DNA of 64,000 nt from Nepenthes gracilis. Taxonomy: Eukaryota; Streptophyta; Magnoliopsida; Caryophyllales; Nepenthaceae. This document shows positions 11,715 to 25,709 of this stretch, one piece after another (position 1 is the first letter of the stretch; the number at the start of each line of letters is the position of its first letter). The notes beneath the pieces were generated by a model. It was not told where the DNA came from. It saw only the letters and a list, made by a program, of their open reading frames with translations, and made no database searches. The stretch is from the NCBI GenBank assembly GCA_033239525.1, contig BSYO01000002.1, positions 16,650,626 to 16,714,625 on the forward strand, written 5' to 3'. A program made the position numbers and the translations under genes.

Positions 11715-12584
11715 GAACTACCTAGTTTGTCACGTAAATTCTAGCAATAATTGACGGAGTGACCATGATAACCACAATGAATATGTTTCTGAGAGCCATA
11801 ACTTCTAGAGGGACCACTGCCACTTGAGTCACGACCACCCTATGAAAAATTATCTCTACACTCTTGTCCACCTCTAATGATATGCCCTCCCCGAAAGTAA
11901 CTAAAACCAGCACGAGCAACAAATGCAGATCGGTCCTCAATGGTGGAATGTTTTAAGAGAGTGGAGCACTGAATGCGGGAGGATGTCTCAACAAGGAAGG
12001 AAAGTTCTAGCTTGCCTATTATTTGTGCACAAACTGCCTTGAAATCATATGGAAGAATAATAAGGAATTTGCCAGCATCAATATCCACTCGTTGTTTTAC
12101 CATAACTTTGAAATCTAAAGAAAGTGGTTGATATAAGTTTCTTTCATGGAAAATGAATAAAAATTGATTGTAGTATTCAACCACACTTTTGAGATTTTTT
12201 TTTCCAATTCTAAAATATTGCACACATCATAAATACATGTCACATTACTTGAGCTGGAATACATATGTTTGAGATGTTTCCAAATGGCTTAAGTAGTGCC
12301 AACAAAAAGTGATGATGACCTAGTGTGGGATTTTATGCTAGTTAGTATCAACCCAAGAATTACATTGTCTTCTTGGTCCCATTGATCATTAGACAAGTAG
12401 TGGACTCATCTTCATTAAGAGACTTAGATATACGTGTGGGTCTTCTGGATATAAAATGATGGAATAGACCTTTGACACAAAAAAACATTTCAACAATTCT
12501 CACCTAATAATATTAACCTTTTTTCATTTATTTTTTCGTGTTCATAGGACCAACAAGATTAAGCATTTCAAATTTTGATGACAT
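11715..12584 (-). pseudogene. copia gag with degenerate CCHC knuckle
   Basis: Translation begins at ATG 12584 with MSSKFEMLNLVGPMN. After several stops it continues as VVEYYNQFLFIFHERNLYQP and VARAGFSYFRGGHIIRGG. The zinc knuckle reads HCGYHGHSVNYC near 11740-11780, where the second Cys is His and a Gly is lost. Gag would form the particle that packages the RNA. The 11840-12223 part is the longest open stretch, and stops and a frame change separate it from the start and from the knuckle. Confidence 0.8.
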
Positions 12585-13094
12585 AATTAACCCAAGGAAA
12601 ATGAACAAGGCTCCAAAATAAAGGTAATCGAAGCCTAATGATTTTTTTTTTTGTTGCCAATAGAAACCACTAGAAGCCCAAGCCGACTTTCAATACCCAC
12701 CAATCTGGCTAAATACCCAGCACAAGAATTGCCCTTCATTAAAGTGGCTGATGAAGGAAACTCCTACAGGATATGAAGAACACCAAAACAGCGACGTGAT
12801 ACAAAGGTGAGACTAAGGCACAAACACAATGGACAACAAAGAACCTTCATCGAAGAATTCCCCTCATGAGCCTTATAGACACATCACAAAGAAAATCAAT
12901 TCCATTGATCACATGCAAACGCTTGAAGAATCCAACAACGAATTGAACATCATGGATGGTTAGGGCAACTAAGACAAAATCTAGAGAACACAAGATGGCT
13001 AGGGAAAAATAATTGACTGAAAAATAGAAAATACCATCTTTTAGGGGTAGTGATACACTCTTCTTCTCTCTTTCCCACAAGCTCTCTTTTGTTT

Positions 13095-13260
13095 TTGTGT
13101 GTGCATGCACGTGTGCTTCCACATGCATGCGTGCTTCCACGTGCATGCGCAAGTGTGTGTGAGCACGCACACATGCATGTGCATGTGTTTGTATGTGGGT
13201 GGGTGCATGGATACGTGTGTGTGCGAGAGTACACATGCACGCATGTGCGTGTGCTGCAAG
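13095..13260. repeat. TG/CA-rich microsatellite in the copia leader
   Basis: The tract is an irregular run of GTGTG, GCATGCACG and related units. It produces several His/Cys/Thr-rich open frames on both strands that are not genes. It lies between the primer binding site and gag of the minus-strand copia element. Confidence 0.9.
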
Positions 13261-13320
13261 ACAAATAAAAATACAAAAGATGGCATGGGGTTAGTGAAAT
13301 GGCAGAGGAGAAATTCTTAA

Positions 13321-13333
13321 GTCTCTAATACCA
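13321..13333 (-). promoter_or_regulatory. Primer binding site of the minus-strand copia element
   Basis: On the minus strand this reads TGGTATTAGAGAC, the usual plant copia sequence complementary to the 3' end of initiator tRNA-Met (TGGTATCAGAGC). It directly follows CA of the presumed 5' LTR, whose sequence begins at 13334 as TGTTCTAACC on the plus strand. Confidence 0.7.
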
Positions 13334-13540
13334 TGTTCTAACCATGGTTTGTATGAATGTATGAAGTAGAGAAGATAATCCCTTCCTTCCCCTTTCACTT
13401 CACTATCTAGTAACAGAATATTATAGTAAAGGGTTGCTTAAATCAAGGAAACAAAATAGAGGAAGAAAACCTTCCTCTTAATTTTTGCCAATCACAATCT
13501 TGCTTGCCTATTTTCCTTATCTTCTTAATAGAGGATATCA
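13334..13540 (-). repeat. Presumed 5' LTR of the copia element (outer end uncertain)
   Basis: It starts with TG next to the primer binding site. No second copy was found on the other side of the element, so the outer limit (about 13540) is only a guess from where ATATCGG-repeat sequence begins. Confidence 0.35.
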
Positions 13541-13544
13541 AATT

Positions 13545-13750
13545 TAATTTTGATAATATTGATTAGAACTCATCAAATACATATATTAATGTTAAAAAGA
13601 TAAATGTTAGAATATAACTCAGTTTTGATGTTGTCACGGAAATAAAAAAATTCATTTGCGGCATCTAATACTGATTTTATCAACTGGTATGACCGATACT
13701 AACAATATAACCATAGCTGAGACCAATATTGATATTTTATCCATGGCCAG
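13545..13750. repeat. ATATCGG-family repeat, partial copy
   Basis: The stretch from TTTAATTTTGATA to GATATTTTATCCATGGCC is similar to 17130-17290 over most of its length (TATAACTCA-TTTTGATGT, AAAAA-AATT, AACCATAGCTGAGACCAATATTGATATT). It ends in the family's right terminus GATATTTT-ATCCATGG. Left terminus not seen. Confidence 0.55.
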
Positions 13751-13860
13751 CACAAATTAGGGAACAACTATCTCCAATATTTATTTACTTTCACCCATGA
13801 GTAGAACGGTTGGAAAAAAGATTATAAAAGTAGATTAATAGAAGGGGATTCAGTACTCAC

Positions 13861-13978
13861 ATTAACAGATTCCAGACCTTGGCCAATCATAAATAGAACT
13901 GAAACCATGCATCTGACCTGGTGCCAAAGGAAAGCAGTACCTCTAATATTGATTGCCCAAAGTTCACTACCTTCAAAT
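13861..13978 (-). CDS. PUS3: PUS3 exon H (most downstream exon seen)
   Basis: The 118-bp exon follows acceptor ATCTACAG and precedes donor GTGAGT. Its first base completes Arg, and it ends in phase 0 after LESVN. It encodes [13 protein letters not shown], then [20 protein letters not shown], the conserved helix region near the end of the catalytic domain. The remaining C-terminal residues must lie on exon(s) further left. None was recognised down to position 1, which would make the next intron at least 13.8 kb. Confidence 0.93.
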
Positions 13979-16900
13979 CTGTAGATAATCTGGTCAGTTT
14001 ATGATCTATCTGAAGACTTTGACTTAGAGTGCAAAGTAAATGAAACTTCCTTACTTTGTCATTTTGAAGAATTAAATGTAACGAATGGAAACCGAGTTAA
14101 GCAAGATGATTACTGGTATAAATAATTTGAGCTTCTGGACAGAAAGTGAGCACAAAAGGATAGGCGTAGTTACACATACCATGAATGAAATAACCATATA
14201 ACCAATTCATGAAGATGATAAAACCAGCGGCAGCAGTTTCGACAAAGGTAACAGAGCAGATACGAAAACCAAATATATTACCCCAACAGCATACAGAGAA
14301 ATTTTAAGAGTGAAAAACCCCTGGCAATGCACACCCATTTAGGAGATTAAAAAGTAGCATCCATGCCATCCTAGACTCCCACCCCTCTCATGACACTCAT
14401 CTCCCTATCACTCCTCCAGACCTGACCCCTCCAACTGCAACCAACCCCTTGCTAGAGGCTTATTGTGGGTAAAGGCCAAACAAATACTCAACAGGGGATG
14501 GCCACACCGCCACTTGGGGATGGCCCAATGAGGAATGAGGAGAGACATTGCAAACAGGGATTGGTCGGGCTCTTGGGGGGGAGGGAGTCAATGTTGCCAC
14601 CAAAGGTTAGGAGACAGGTGAGAGAGAAAAGAAAGAGAGATGGAAGGACAAGGGAGATGTGTGGTGCTAGAGCAGGAGCATGTTGGAAGAGAATTTATAA
14701 GTTGATTGAGAGGAGGGAGGAAGTTTTTTTTTTTTCTACTTATACTATGATTTTTGGTGTTTTGTAGTATGTTTTTTTCTTTTTTTTTTCATTATAATTT
14801 TCTCCTATATTTCTCACATACAGTTTTTTTCTTTTAATTATTTTTTAAATAATGAACAATAACGTTGCTCAGTGTGTTCTAAAATTACAAATTTAAACCA
14901 CGAAAATAGCCTCTTTACAATATAGAGATACAATTACAGACATCTAGCCTTATTGAAACCCATCATGTGATAGCCTCGTACACTAAACCACCCTTTGTTA
15001 TAACTTTTTTTGCTGCCATTTAGGCATCTTTTTGACATTAGGATTTTCAGGCATTGCATGCTAGAAAATGACACTGCAACATCTCCAATTTGGATGGAAT
15101 TTTTCAATGGTATGAAGTTGAGCAAACAACTAGTTCAGCATAAAAAAGGATCAAATAAAAGCAGCAAATAAATTAAGAGAAATGCAAAAAGTTCTAAATA
15201 TTGGGACTGCTCTTCTTCTATCAGTAACCAAAACAAATTTTAATCTACATCAAAGACAAACAAAATAGGCATTACTTCTAACACCTGCAGAAATGGCCCT
15301 ACACCAAAATAGAATACAAACCAAGCCATTATGAAATGCACAACTTATAGAAAATGCAAACATGTAGAATATGGATAAGGTCATAATTATCACTGCCATG
15401 AATTAGTTACTGATGTTAAAACAGTAATATCATTTACAAAGTCTCATGTCTCACAAATTTACCTTTCAGAACAAGGAGTGATTTCAAATGATATAACACG
15501 CCGCCTATAATTGTGCACATTTAAAGCATCCATCTTACAGAAATTTCTGAAGTCATGTTCACCTAAAAATTTCTTTCCAGCAATCTCCATTGCCTGGAAA
15601 CATGCAACAGAAAATAAGATATTAAAAGTTTCTGATTTCTCTAATACTGCAGTACCAGAGTAAATTCAGAAATATTCAGATAAAAAATACAATAGGTTTC
15701 CTCACTGATAGGTCAAGGTTTTCCCTCCAGAAAAAATACTTGTATTCCCTCATCAGACAGCTAAATCTGAAATTCATTAACCAAATCAGCAGCACATGTT
15801 AATCAAATGAAAGCAATTGAAGAAACAAGACAGTGAAATTCTTAACTAGCTGCCTTTAAAGGTTATAGGCACACTTGGTCACAGGACAACACTGTCTCCA
15901 CAGAACAACCGATGAAACTAGTGCACAACCTAAACAAGTAAATTTCCTAGAATGGTACTGGCTAACAAGTAAATAAATCGGGTCTCCTCACAAAGAAGAG
16001 ATCAGGCCAAACAACAAAGTTCAGTTTACAATTTTGTAGTAACAGGTACATGAAACATGCAGTGATTCCCTCAATTTTCCCTTGCTAAGGAAGAAAATAA
16101 CTCCCGCCAATTAAAATCCCTCTATAAAGTTAAAGAAATGAAGCAATAAGAATATGAAGTCTCTCCTCTCCTTTTTTAACCCGCTATCTTATTTTCCACA
16201 TAAAGTAGAAAGCAGTTACTCAAGCTTCTGAAACGAAGGGAACAAAATTTGGTTGGTCAGCCATAAAATTCTTAACCCAATAATGATGTTAAATGGAAAA
16301 TCACATCATCCCCTAGAGACACAACATGCAAAATCATAATGAAGGTTGCATCAAGCACTCCCTTCTACACTTATTGGTAGCTTCTATCATTATCCTAACC
16401 TCGTTAAAGACATTATTGGCCGATATGTAAAATATAAGCCAATATATTGATATCAAGCCCCTCTAATACTACAAAAAGTTCTGACATGTTGGTGTATTCC
16501 CAAAATATCATGATATCTAGGTAAATTTTCAAATTTTTAACTAATACACCAAATATTTTCCCATATATTAGCAAATATTTGCCCACAGGTTGACATCAAT
16601 GGGTCCGATATTTGCATCCAATATATCCAATGACAATATCACTCCTCCATATGGCCAATAGTGATGCAGCCACAACTAATACCGATACTTATATTTACAT
16701 CAATAAACACAACTTGTAGCAATAGGTTTTCAATTTCCATTTGAAATGTCTCCCTCGTTCACATTCTTCATGCCATAATCCTCCTTTCTCGACATCCATA
16801 ACTCAATAGCATTCTTAATATGGAACATTATTACGAAATACAAAAACTCCTACCCTGGAGCTATTTGTGCCCGTGAGTTCAGGCAAAGTAAAATCAGCTC

Positions 16901-19900
16901 TGTGACAACATCTTTTCGTCAACAGAAATTATAGACGAAAATATCGACTGATATGGTCAACATATATTGGCCATTTTTTTGGCTTCACTTTACTCTTGAA
17001 AGTTTAAATCCAGATATTATAAACGTACCTCAAACCCTAAATTTTCCAAGAGGCTCAAATCTATATGTTTCATAGATATATAAAACATACATAGATCAAA
17101 AATTTCTTGGCATTGTTCAATAATATTAAAATTAATTTTGATAGAATTAATTAAATAATTGGTAAATAAATTATTAAAAATAGCCAAAGTTTAACATATA
17201 ACTCACTTTTGATATGGGTACAAGAAAAAGAAATTGCGTCTACAATGTTTGGTACTAATATAACTACAACCGATACCAATATTTCCATCCATGGCAAAAT
17301 TAGTTGCTTCTTAAAATTTAATCTTCAGCTATCAAAAATCTTGCAAGTTATTTCTAATTTCCTTTATCAAAAAATCAATTAACATCAATGTTGAAAAAAC
17401 TATCCACACTGCAACAAAAAATAGGTAAAAACATATGGCACATATCCAGCATCAAATAGTCTGCTAATCAACTTGAGACAAGTATGTAAATGCTAGCTGA
17501 AGCATGGGCAACCTTTCTTTTCTTTTCCTAACCACTTCCAAGACACCAGTTTTGAATTATGAGCTAGTATCCTCCCACCTTTGAAAAATGAAGACAGTTT
17601 TTCCCTTACAGTTGGCTAAGAAAAGTGGACCAGGACAGCTAGATATTTTAGTATAATGCACTGGACACTGTATGAAAAGTCGAGAACATTGGTATCAACA
17701 AGCCATTTATTTAGTGCACATGACTCTAAACCCTCACTTTCTCAACAAACAAAAAAGGTAATATCCATAACTAACAAACTTCCATAAATCTTGCCTTTTC
17801 CATCATGTTCCGCACTTATATCCTGGTTATATTGCTACACTTCACATGAATTGATCCACTTCAAGTGACTTTAACAACAGAAAATCCTCCCACCATGAAG
17901 GAAAATTCTATTTTGATTTCTTTTTTACTTTTCTTTTAGGCTTTCCCTTGATTTGGTAGAATCACAACTTTTGCTCCCATATTTACCACTTCAACATCTT
18001 AAGCAGTGTATTAAACTGTTATCCTAAGAAGCAACAACACTTAGCCGGGGCTAAAGTGCCAGCTTGGCGTCAATTTGTGTGGCCTGTCATATGCTCCAAC
18101 ATGATTTGGACACATTTAACATTTTTGTGAACTCAAAAGCAATGGGGTATATGACATAAATTACAGAAAATGTGAGATTTTCGTAGTTCTGAAAACATAA
18201 AAAATGTCCCTCTTCCTGTTTTGTTTGTGTTGTTGGTGTTCTGTGTTGTTCATTTCATCTCAAAAACACAAAGAAGAAGAAAAAGAAGAAGAATCTCATG
18301 GCTTGGGGTTTGTCATTCTTGAGGAGCAAGGCAACTAAAATCTAATTCGCAACTCACAAATGTGGCTGATATGGTATGCCTGACCCTTGCACCTGAATTC
18401 TTCTTTCTCACACTTCAAATTCAAATACTCAATCTCTATTTTGTTCAATTTTTTCTTCTTCTTTGTCTTCGTGGCTCATTGGTGTTGAAAACCATATTGT
18501 CTTCTTCTTCTTATTTTCCACAGTTTTCTCATATTTTAGTCTAATTCATCTTACTGAAAACTCATGAACATTTTTTTTTCTCAGTTTATGAGAATTTTTC
18601 TTTTTTGTTTCTTTTTCCTAATGTGTAGCATTTGATGCTTGAATTGTAGAGGTAGGGTTGGCGGTACTCTTTCTCATAACTTGATTGAATATGGAAAATT
18701 TAGGAATGATGACTCAGGCATATTCTCCACATAATTAAAAAGCTAGGGTCGGTAGTGCTTGAATTTGGGGATATTCTCCAACTTCCCAGCTTTTTCCTTC
18801 AAAATCTTTTAAAATTTGATACTTCAAGAGAATGAGCAGACCTTTTTTTTTATTTTTCTACTAGATCATTTAATAGAGGACTTGATCAAAAATTCTTCTT
18901 GATTGAACTGTTTTTAGTGACAATCTCATTTATCTTATCCACACCACTCATGCTGGGACCATTCTGACAGTGATGCAGGACAGACTAATACATTGTGATG
19001 CTTGTGCTTCTGCTTCTGCTTGGGGGTATTTGTCCATTGCTTTGAATTTTTTTTTTCTGCTCTCTTTCTTTTCAAATTTAAATGTTTGTTTGAAGTTGTC
19101 ACCATTTCTTATATATAGTTGATTGGCTGGTGAGAATATTAATTGTTTGTTTTTCCAATAAATTGTAAATATGGCCATTTTATAAGTTGGTACTATTCAC
19201 CTTCATGCACCAAGAAAATAATGACAAAACCTTGAGGAGGTATATTACAAGATATGACAAGCTTAATAAAAGGTATGGAAACAAATTTTGGCAGTTTAAT
19301 TTTTGTTACCAAACACAGAAAAGTTATGAGACAATGGCATGCTCATCTATTAAAAATACCCAGTCAGAGAGTTATTGCTTGCAGGAAGAAGTGTCATCAA
19401 AAGATATAGCAGAGATATAAAATTTGCGGGTGAAGCAAAGTCAAGAACATAAAATAATGCACCAAAAAAAGCCCCTTCACCCAACCCTAGTAATAGTGCT
19501 TCATTAGGCAGTCTAGGGACACCCCAAATCCAAGCTACATTGAGGAGCTTTGTGATACAAGGGTATGACTTAAAATAGAGAGAGACAAACGCAAGTGGAG
19601 ATACATCTCCTAATCCTCTTGTAAAGGCATTTAACAACATAGCACATCTTCAATTGTATGTTGAGATAGCTAAAATGTTTTACTCCATTGGCTTGTTATT
19701 TTACTTAGCAAATAACACATACTATGTGAGTTCCTATAACATTTTGTGGCCTAAAACAATAGAACTAAAAAGTTGGTGGGTTGTCTACGGTCTAAATGCA
19801 CTTTTTCTCTAAGCCCTAGCTTTAAAGCTACTTTTATCATCATGTTGTAAAAGAAATTGGAGTATTAATTCCTTGGTGGAATCATTAAGAAGGAAAAAAA

Positions 19901-22900
19901 TGACTCAAAAATTGGCCAAAGATTTGGTTTTCATTTATATCAATTTTTGCCTTCTTTAAAGAAGTTCACAATAGTTGAAAGGAAAAAGTAAGTGTGAAAT
20001 ATTTGTGGACATGCATTTGACTTACTCGGGGACGTTAAAGAGTTAGAGATTGCATCTCTTATTTAGCCAAAGTTAGAGAGTGTTGTTTTTTTAACAATGA
20101 TAGTGGTGGAAATGGAGATAATGAAGAAGTTAAAACTCGAAAATGGCATAATTGTGCAGTTGGTTGTCATTGATATTCGATACTTATCATTGTATAGGAT
20201 ATTTTGCATATAGTTCAAATCTTTTGGTAGTTACAAAATACAAAATGGTAAAAATCAAAATGTAGATGTTCATAGTTGTATAACAGAATTTTCACTATAT
20301 TTAGTTTTACCTTTGTTTGTTAAATTATAAGTTTTAATCATACTATAATAGCTTAATGACGATGTTATTGCACAAGTCATTTATATTAGCTCAATTGAAT
20401 ACCTTCTTCCAATGGATTGTTTTTTGTGGAGAAGATAAAAACATATGTATTTTTATTTGTTAATTTAATAAAAATAGTCTTGTTCATCAATTACATTTTC
20501 AAATCTATCAATAAATTATGATTTTAGTTAACATGTTCACCAACGCGTCGAATCCTCATTTTTGAAAAGTTGTATCAACATGTCGGTGTTGTATCGGTGT
20601 CAATGCTTCTTAGTTGTTGTCAAGCACTGTCATTCAAGGGGCATGATATTGTAATGTGTTCTTCACATGTTGAACCATCTCAAGTGACTTGCACAGCTTC
20701 TGTACCCTTTTTTTCCACTTTAATATCATTGGCAGCTTACAGCTGTTGCTGACAGCAGTCACCCCGGAGGAATTTGTATAATATTTCAAATAAAATGAAC
20801 ACCTTAAGTTGGCTTCAAAAACTTTTGTCATCATTTTTCGCCACTTTAACCTCTTCCATGGCAATAGTATGTAAAGTTGTTAGGCTATTGTTGGCAATGT
20901 CGTTCCAGTGGCCTTTACGTAATATTGTATTATGTTCTCCTCTCCCCACCCCCCACCCAAAATCTTTTTTTTCCGCTAAGTAGTGTTGTCTTCATGGATT
21001 CTTCGTATCTATCCTCTGTCATGAGTTGTTTCCTTTACTGGCTCTATCCCTCCCCTGCCTTCAAACAATTGTCTCCCCAGAAAAATGCAAATCTGATATC
21101 AAGTTGGTGCCAGAGTCATGTGTCCGTCTTATGAACTACTTACATGAGCCCAAACAACATTAAGTAGTCCAAACAACATATAAAAGCATTCCCATAAACT
21201 TTAAAAATCAATCTGAAACAGACTGATATGATGATGACACACAGCAGTTTGGTCTGGTTTACTTCTCTTACTAATTGGAAGATCAGATTGATGCTCTTCA
21301 GTAAACAAGACCAATAATGTCCTTGGGTAAGTTGAAGTTGTTTAGATCATCAACTTAAAGTCTAAATATAAATATATCTGAATACCACATATTTAAGTTC
21401 TACAGTTTCTATAGATCTGGATCATTCTATTCATTTTTCATAATACATTCAGTTGAATAACCCCTGGTCCAAGGCCAGAGATCCAGATGATTGAGAAGCT
21501 GATGGAGTCCAATTGGAATCAATCCTGTAGGTGGTAAGAGCTTGAACCTCCTTGATTTGGCAGGTTTCCTGGACCAGAGTGGTAGCACCTTGCTTGGAGT
21601 TGGTTACTACCCTCACTAAATTATTACTGCTGGGAATTAGCAGGTTATTATTTCAACATAGTTCATGACCAAACTAAATAGGAAGACGTGCAAAGCTTAG
21701 TAGGTGTGTGTGCAAGAGTTGGCTTTCCACCAGGCCAATTGTCTGCACAATGTCATCATGTTGCAGAAGCTGATTTAAAAGCAAGAGGAGTGTAAAAGCA
21801 GAGCAGTTGCATCCCATAACTCGGGACATGTAGGCACTAGTAGTTAAACCTATCCATAAAATCCTAAAAAAAAAGTACGTGCTGCTGGTCAAGGGGTTAA
21901 TGAGATCAGCTAAGTTCAACTATTACTGATTATGGTGGAAGAACATGAGACACCAGCAAGAGTTGTCAGAAGTTGCATGTTCATTCAAACAGGGCTATGA
22001 CTTAATGTCAGCACTCCAAGGAGGTGGAAATGTTCAGGCATCTAATGAGTATGTTAGGCACTTCATCTAATATGACATCACTATCCAAGTTTACATTGGC
22101 TCACACATCGATATCAGTTAAGATTAATGCTTATTTGGATTCCAGTTCTTATGAGTCAGTTATTTCCAGTTTTTCTAAGAAGCATGTTTTGAGAGCCATG
22201 ACATTGATGCTTTCAAATTTGCAAGGCATCTTTGACGATCCATTCTAATGTCCGTGGAGATAATATAGTTGTATCTCCGATTGGTTACAGAAGGCTCACC
22301 ACATTTGACAATAAACATCAAATTTTCCTTACAGATTTGAAGCAATAGTTTTATAAAAATCATTTCAGAATAAAAAAACATGTGGCCACAAGTGAATTTT
22401 GTAGAGTTAGTCAAGTTGTGGTCACAAAATTGCGTGATTCAGGGATACCGAAGATTCATTTTGACCACAAAGTTCTTCAATTTAAAATCCAAAAAAAAAA
22501 AAAAAAAAAACAAAGTAAGGATTGAAATACAAAATTTAAGCATTTAAAGTTAAGATATTTCACCAAATTGAGGCCTTAGATAAAAGAGTCAGATCAAAGG
22601 CCTTGATTTTGAATATTTATGAGGATAAAATGAAGATATTTGAATTCATAAGGAAGCTTCAAAAATTGCTTTGATGGGAAGTGAAGTGAAGATGCAGATT
22701 GAGGAACAGTTAAATTATTTAATAAGATAAAGTGAATCAGAATTCAGAGAATGTGATTTTTACATGAAAATAGCAGGCAGGAAAAAAACATAGTGATATT
22801 CTATGAACAACTAACAGAGAAGAGGTTCAGAGGAGATCACTCTTAGAAGGTTTGGCTCTTTATGCTACAACCAACTCAAACTAGCTTCTTTGGCATATCA

Positions 22901-25666
22901 TTCAATTTGGAGAAGCGATCTATCATGGATGGTTGAGGAGCATAGAAGTTATGCGCCAAGTAGATGAGCCATCTAGGCTAAGGACACCTGCATATACAAC
23001 TGAATTATACAAAGATATAAATGGTTGATAATTGCCTAAGGGATTCTATATATTTCCAGAATAACCTAGAGAATTATAGAAAATAAAGCAAATAGGTACT
23101 TTAAAATATTCTTGAGAGAAGAGGATGTGCGAGACCTATAGTATTCTTGAATTGGATATTTATAGACAAGATTCAATGGGATGGACCCTAGCCATTCGTA
23201 GTTAAAGATGGAAAGAGAATATTAGCCATTGGTTGAGTAGGTGGCATTCAAATATAAATGGATGATCTCCTCTCATCTGGGACAAATTCTAGAAAGCTCA
23301 AGAAAGCAACACAAACCAAGGCAAGTGAGGTGAAGCCAAGGAATGATGTAACCAACAAAGTGGTTGGTTTTGAGAGCTCCAGCGGACGGCTTGTAGCAAT
23401 GAGTGTTGGCATGATGCTCCATACCCTTGTAATCTTCAATGTTTCATTCAAAAGTTGTCTGTATATTATTAGGGGTAGAAATATTAGGAAAAGAATGACT
23501 AGCCTACATCACAAGGAACATGCTGGGCAAGTGCCGCATGGATGACTAACAAAAAGTGTCATCCTATGACAGATCACACCCCCCAAATAATGTTTGGAAT
23601 ATGGATGAGATTATCAATATCGGTTGTAGCATATTAATACCAAACATATCAAACAGTGCATATCAGTAGCAGATATCGAAATAAAAAAAATTATTAGAAT
23701 CATAAATTTACAGGCAAATAATGGTCGATACAACAGATGTTGGCCGATATTTCCGTCCACAATTTGGATGTGAAGACACCTTAAAGCTCAGGTCCCAATT
23801 CTTTTCCTATTGGTTTATTCCACTAAAGTTGGATTTGTTTAAAGAGGACAACTTGGAAATCATCCCTCTCTTTTGAGACATTACGTGTTAGACCCAATGA
23901 TGAGTAATTGTTTTCATTCTGACTTGTAGGAGAAGGAAGATGAAAACCTACAGGTTTCTAGTGTTGACTGTTCTATGTGTTGAAGAATATTGTGTTCCAA
24001 AATTTATTTAGATTATTTCTAATCCTCTCTAGATAATAGTCAGATATTCAGAATAATATATGGGATAATTATAGGTGGGATATTTTATTGGGATGCTTTC
24101 CTTGTCTAGGCTTCTATAGTCAAAAATTCATGCGTTGTATTTAGTTATGAAAATAAATTCACCCAATATAATCATCTTTCTTCTTAACATGGTATTAGAA
24201 CCCTTCTTTAATTGATCCATCACAAAAAAAAAAATCTTCCTACCAGCGGGCAGCTAGTCTTTTGATACAGCCAACCAAATCCCAGCTAAATTTTCTCATT
24301 TGTTCAGTGTGCTCCTCTAACCATTACAGCTTTCTTCTCAAAATCTTTTTTCTTTTTTTGTTTAACAATTTCCCTACCATGTTGCCTTTTGTTTGGCCAT
24401 TCTTTACGGTGATCATGAACGTACAATTAATGCATGAAGAGACTGCTACGGCTTAGTTTCTCTCTCTGTTCTTCTCTGTTTCCCAGTTGTTCAAACGTGT
24501 GAAAGAATGCAAATGCCAGTGTTTATTTGATAATTGTAGCGAACACACACACTAGTGTTTTTATTGTTAACTGTAGAAGACTGCACACTTTAGTGTTCGG
24601 GTCGGTTTGATATAGTTGGGTTTCAATTTATATATACACACAGCTCTGGATGTTCTTTTTGTTTGCTCTGGTCCAGTCCTAGTCTATTGAGTTTTGGTTT
24701 CTGTTTAGACAACTTAAGAGAGTAGATTGTTGAGAATGACTTTTCTATCATCATATCTTTGTTTGCATGTATTGTGAATTAGTTTACAAATACAAGCTAG
24801 CATCTACACCCCATTTTGAGTTTGAGGAGAATGTGAAAGATATTTTATGTTTACAGTTGTGTCTAGATTATCTCCTATTCCCTCTAAAATATATCCAGAT
24901 ATTTAATTGTATTAGGGTTTATTACAAGTAAAATATCATTCAGATGCTTTCCTTATCTAGATTTCCATAGTCGAAATTCTCTTATACTTAATTAGGAAAT
25001 AATTCAATACAATCAATTTTATTCATAACATTTCAGATAACTTGGAAGGAGATGACGGGTGAGATTTTGAACATATCAAGAGAACATAATTGACTCTTTA
25101 TTCAGAACGGCTGCAATCCCTTTTCCTTAGGGTTAAGGGCTATATTCTGCTTCTCAAATTGCGCTGTCAGATTTTCTTCATTCATTGATGCATTAACTTA
25201 TGCTGTTCTTATGTGCCTAAGGTGACATCATGACGTTTTGCATCCATCAGATGATATTCTCACTTAATAAAAGTCAAAATTTCAATGTATTATACCAAGA
25301 TAAAGTGACACAAATGCTAACCAATGGTTTAACTTATCATTGCATTTAAAATGAATGCAAAAGGGGCATAGTTTGTGATGGCAAACAAAACCTTGCATTG
25401 AAATCCAATGGAGCAGGACACCAACCAGTAATTCTGATATCTTTTGGAAGGACATTATTCAGTAGTCTCACATAATCAATTTCTTCTGTAAGGCAAAGAA
25501 GAATGAGATGTCAAGAAAAGAGAATGCAAGCATAAAAGGAAAGCAAAAAGGAAAAACACATCCACGACACAGGCAACAAGATAACATCGACAATCATTCA
25601 TAATCTTTTTAGTGCTCACTGTGGTTATGAAGAAGACGCACAAGCCCACGCATAGACATGGAGAGG

Positions 25667-25709
<43 letters not shown>

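Larger units (their letters stand above)
8240..13540 (-). mobile_element. Ty1/copia LTR retrotransposon, minus strand, decayed
   Basis: Reading leftwards from about 13540, the order is a presumed 5' LTR, a tRNA-Met-type primer binding site (13321-13333), a long leader with a TG microsatellite, gag (from 12584), integrase, reverse transcriptase and RNase H ending near 8250. The order gag-INT-RT-RNase H defines copia. All genes carry stops and frameshifts. No left LTR matching the presumed right one was found, so the 3' end seems lost. A 9-bp-TSD MITE-like insertion sits between the integrase and RT regions. Confidence 0.85.
15767..23600 (-). other. PUS3: Large PUS3 intron (E-F), left part, no further gene
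   Basis: It holds diverged ATATCGG repeats at about 16400-16700 and 16932-17290, and a poly(A) run at 22492-22511. There are also several unremarkable open frames (18362, 19187, 19350 minus, 20877, 21674 minus, 22024). None of their translations shows a domain I recognise, and none continues across plausible splice sites. Confidence 0.6.
23978..25030 (+). mobile_element. Small copia-type LTR element without genes (TRIM-like or deletion derivative)
   Basis: Two related LTRs (23978-24189 and 24832-25030) flank a 642-bp interior. The left LTR ends AACA and is followed at once by TGGTATTAGAACC, a copia tRNA-Met primer binding site. The right LTR is preceded by the purine-rich TTTGAGGAGAA. The interior has only short frames (24262-24456) with no gag or pol motif. 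The usual 5-bp duplication is not evident (CTATG against TTTCA). It lies in the 9.6-kb PUS3 intron. Confidence 0.8.

Noticed and set aside
12847..13320. His/Cys-rich open frames around 13.1 kb
   Set aside because: They come from the TG/CA microsatellite in the copia leader; the same tract is open in several frames on both strands.
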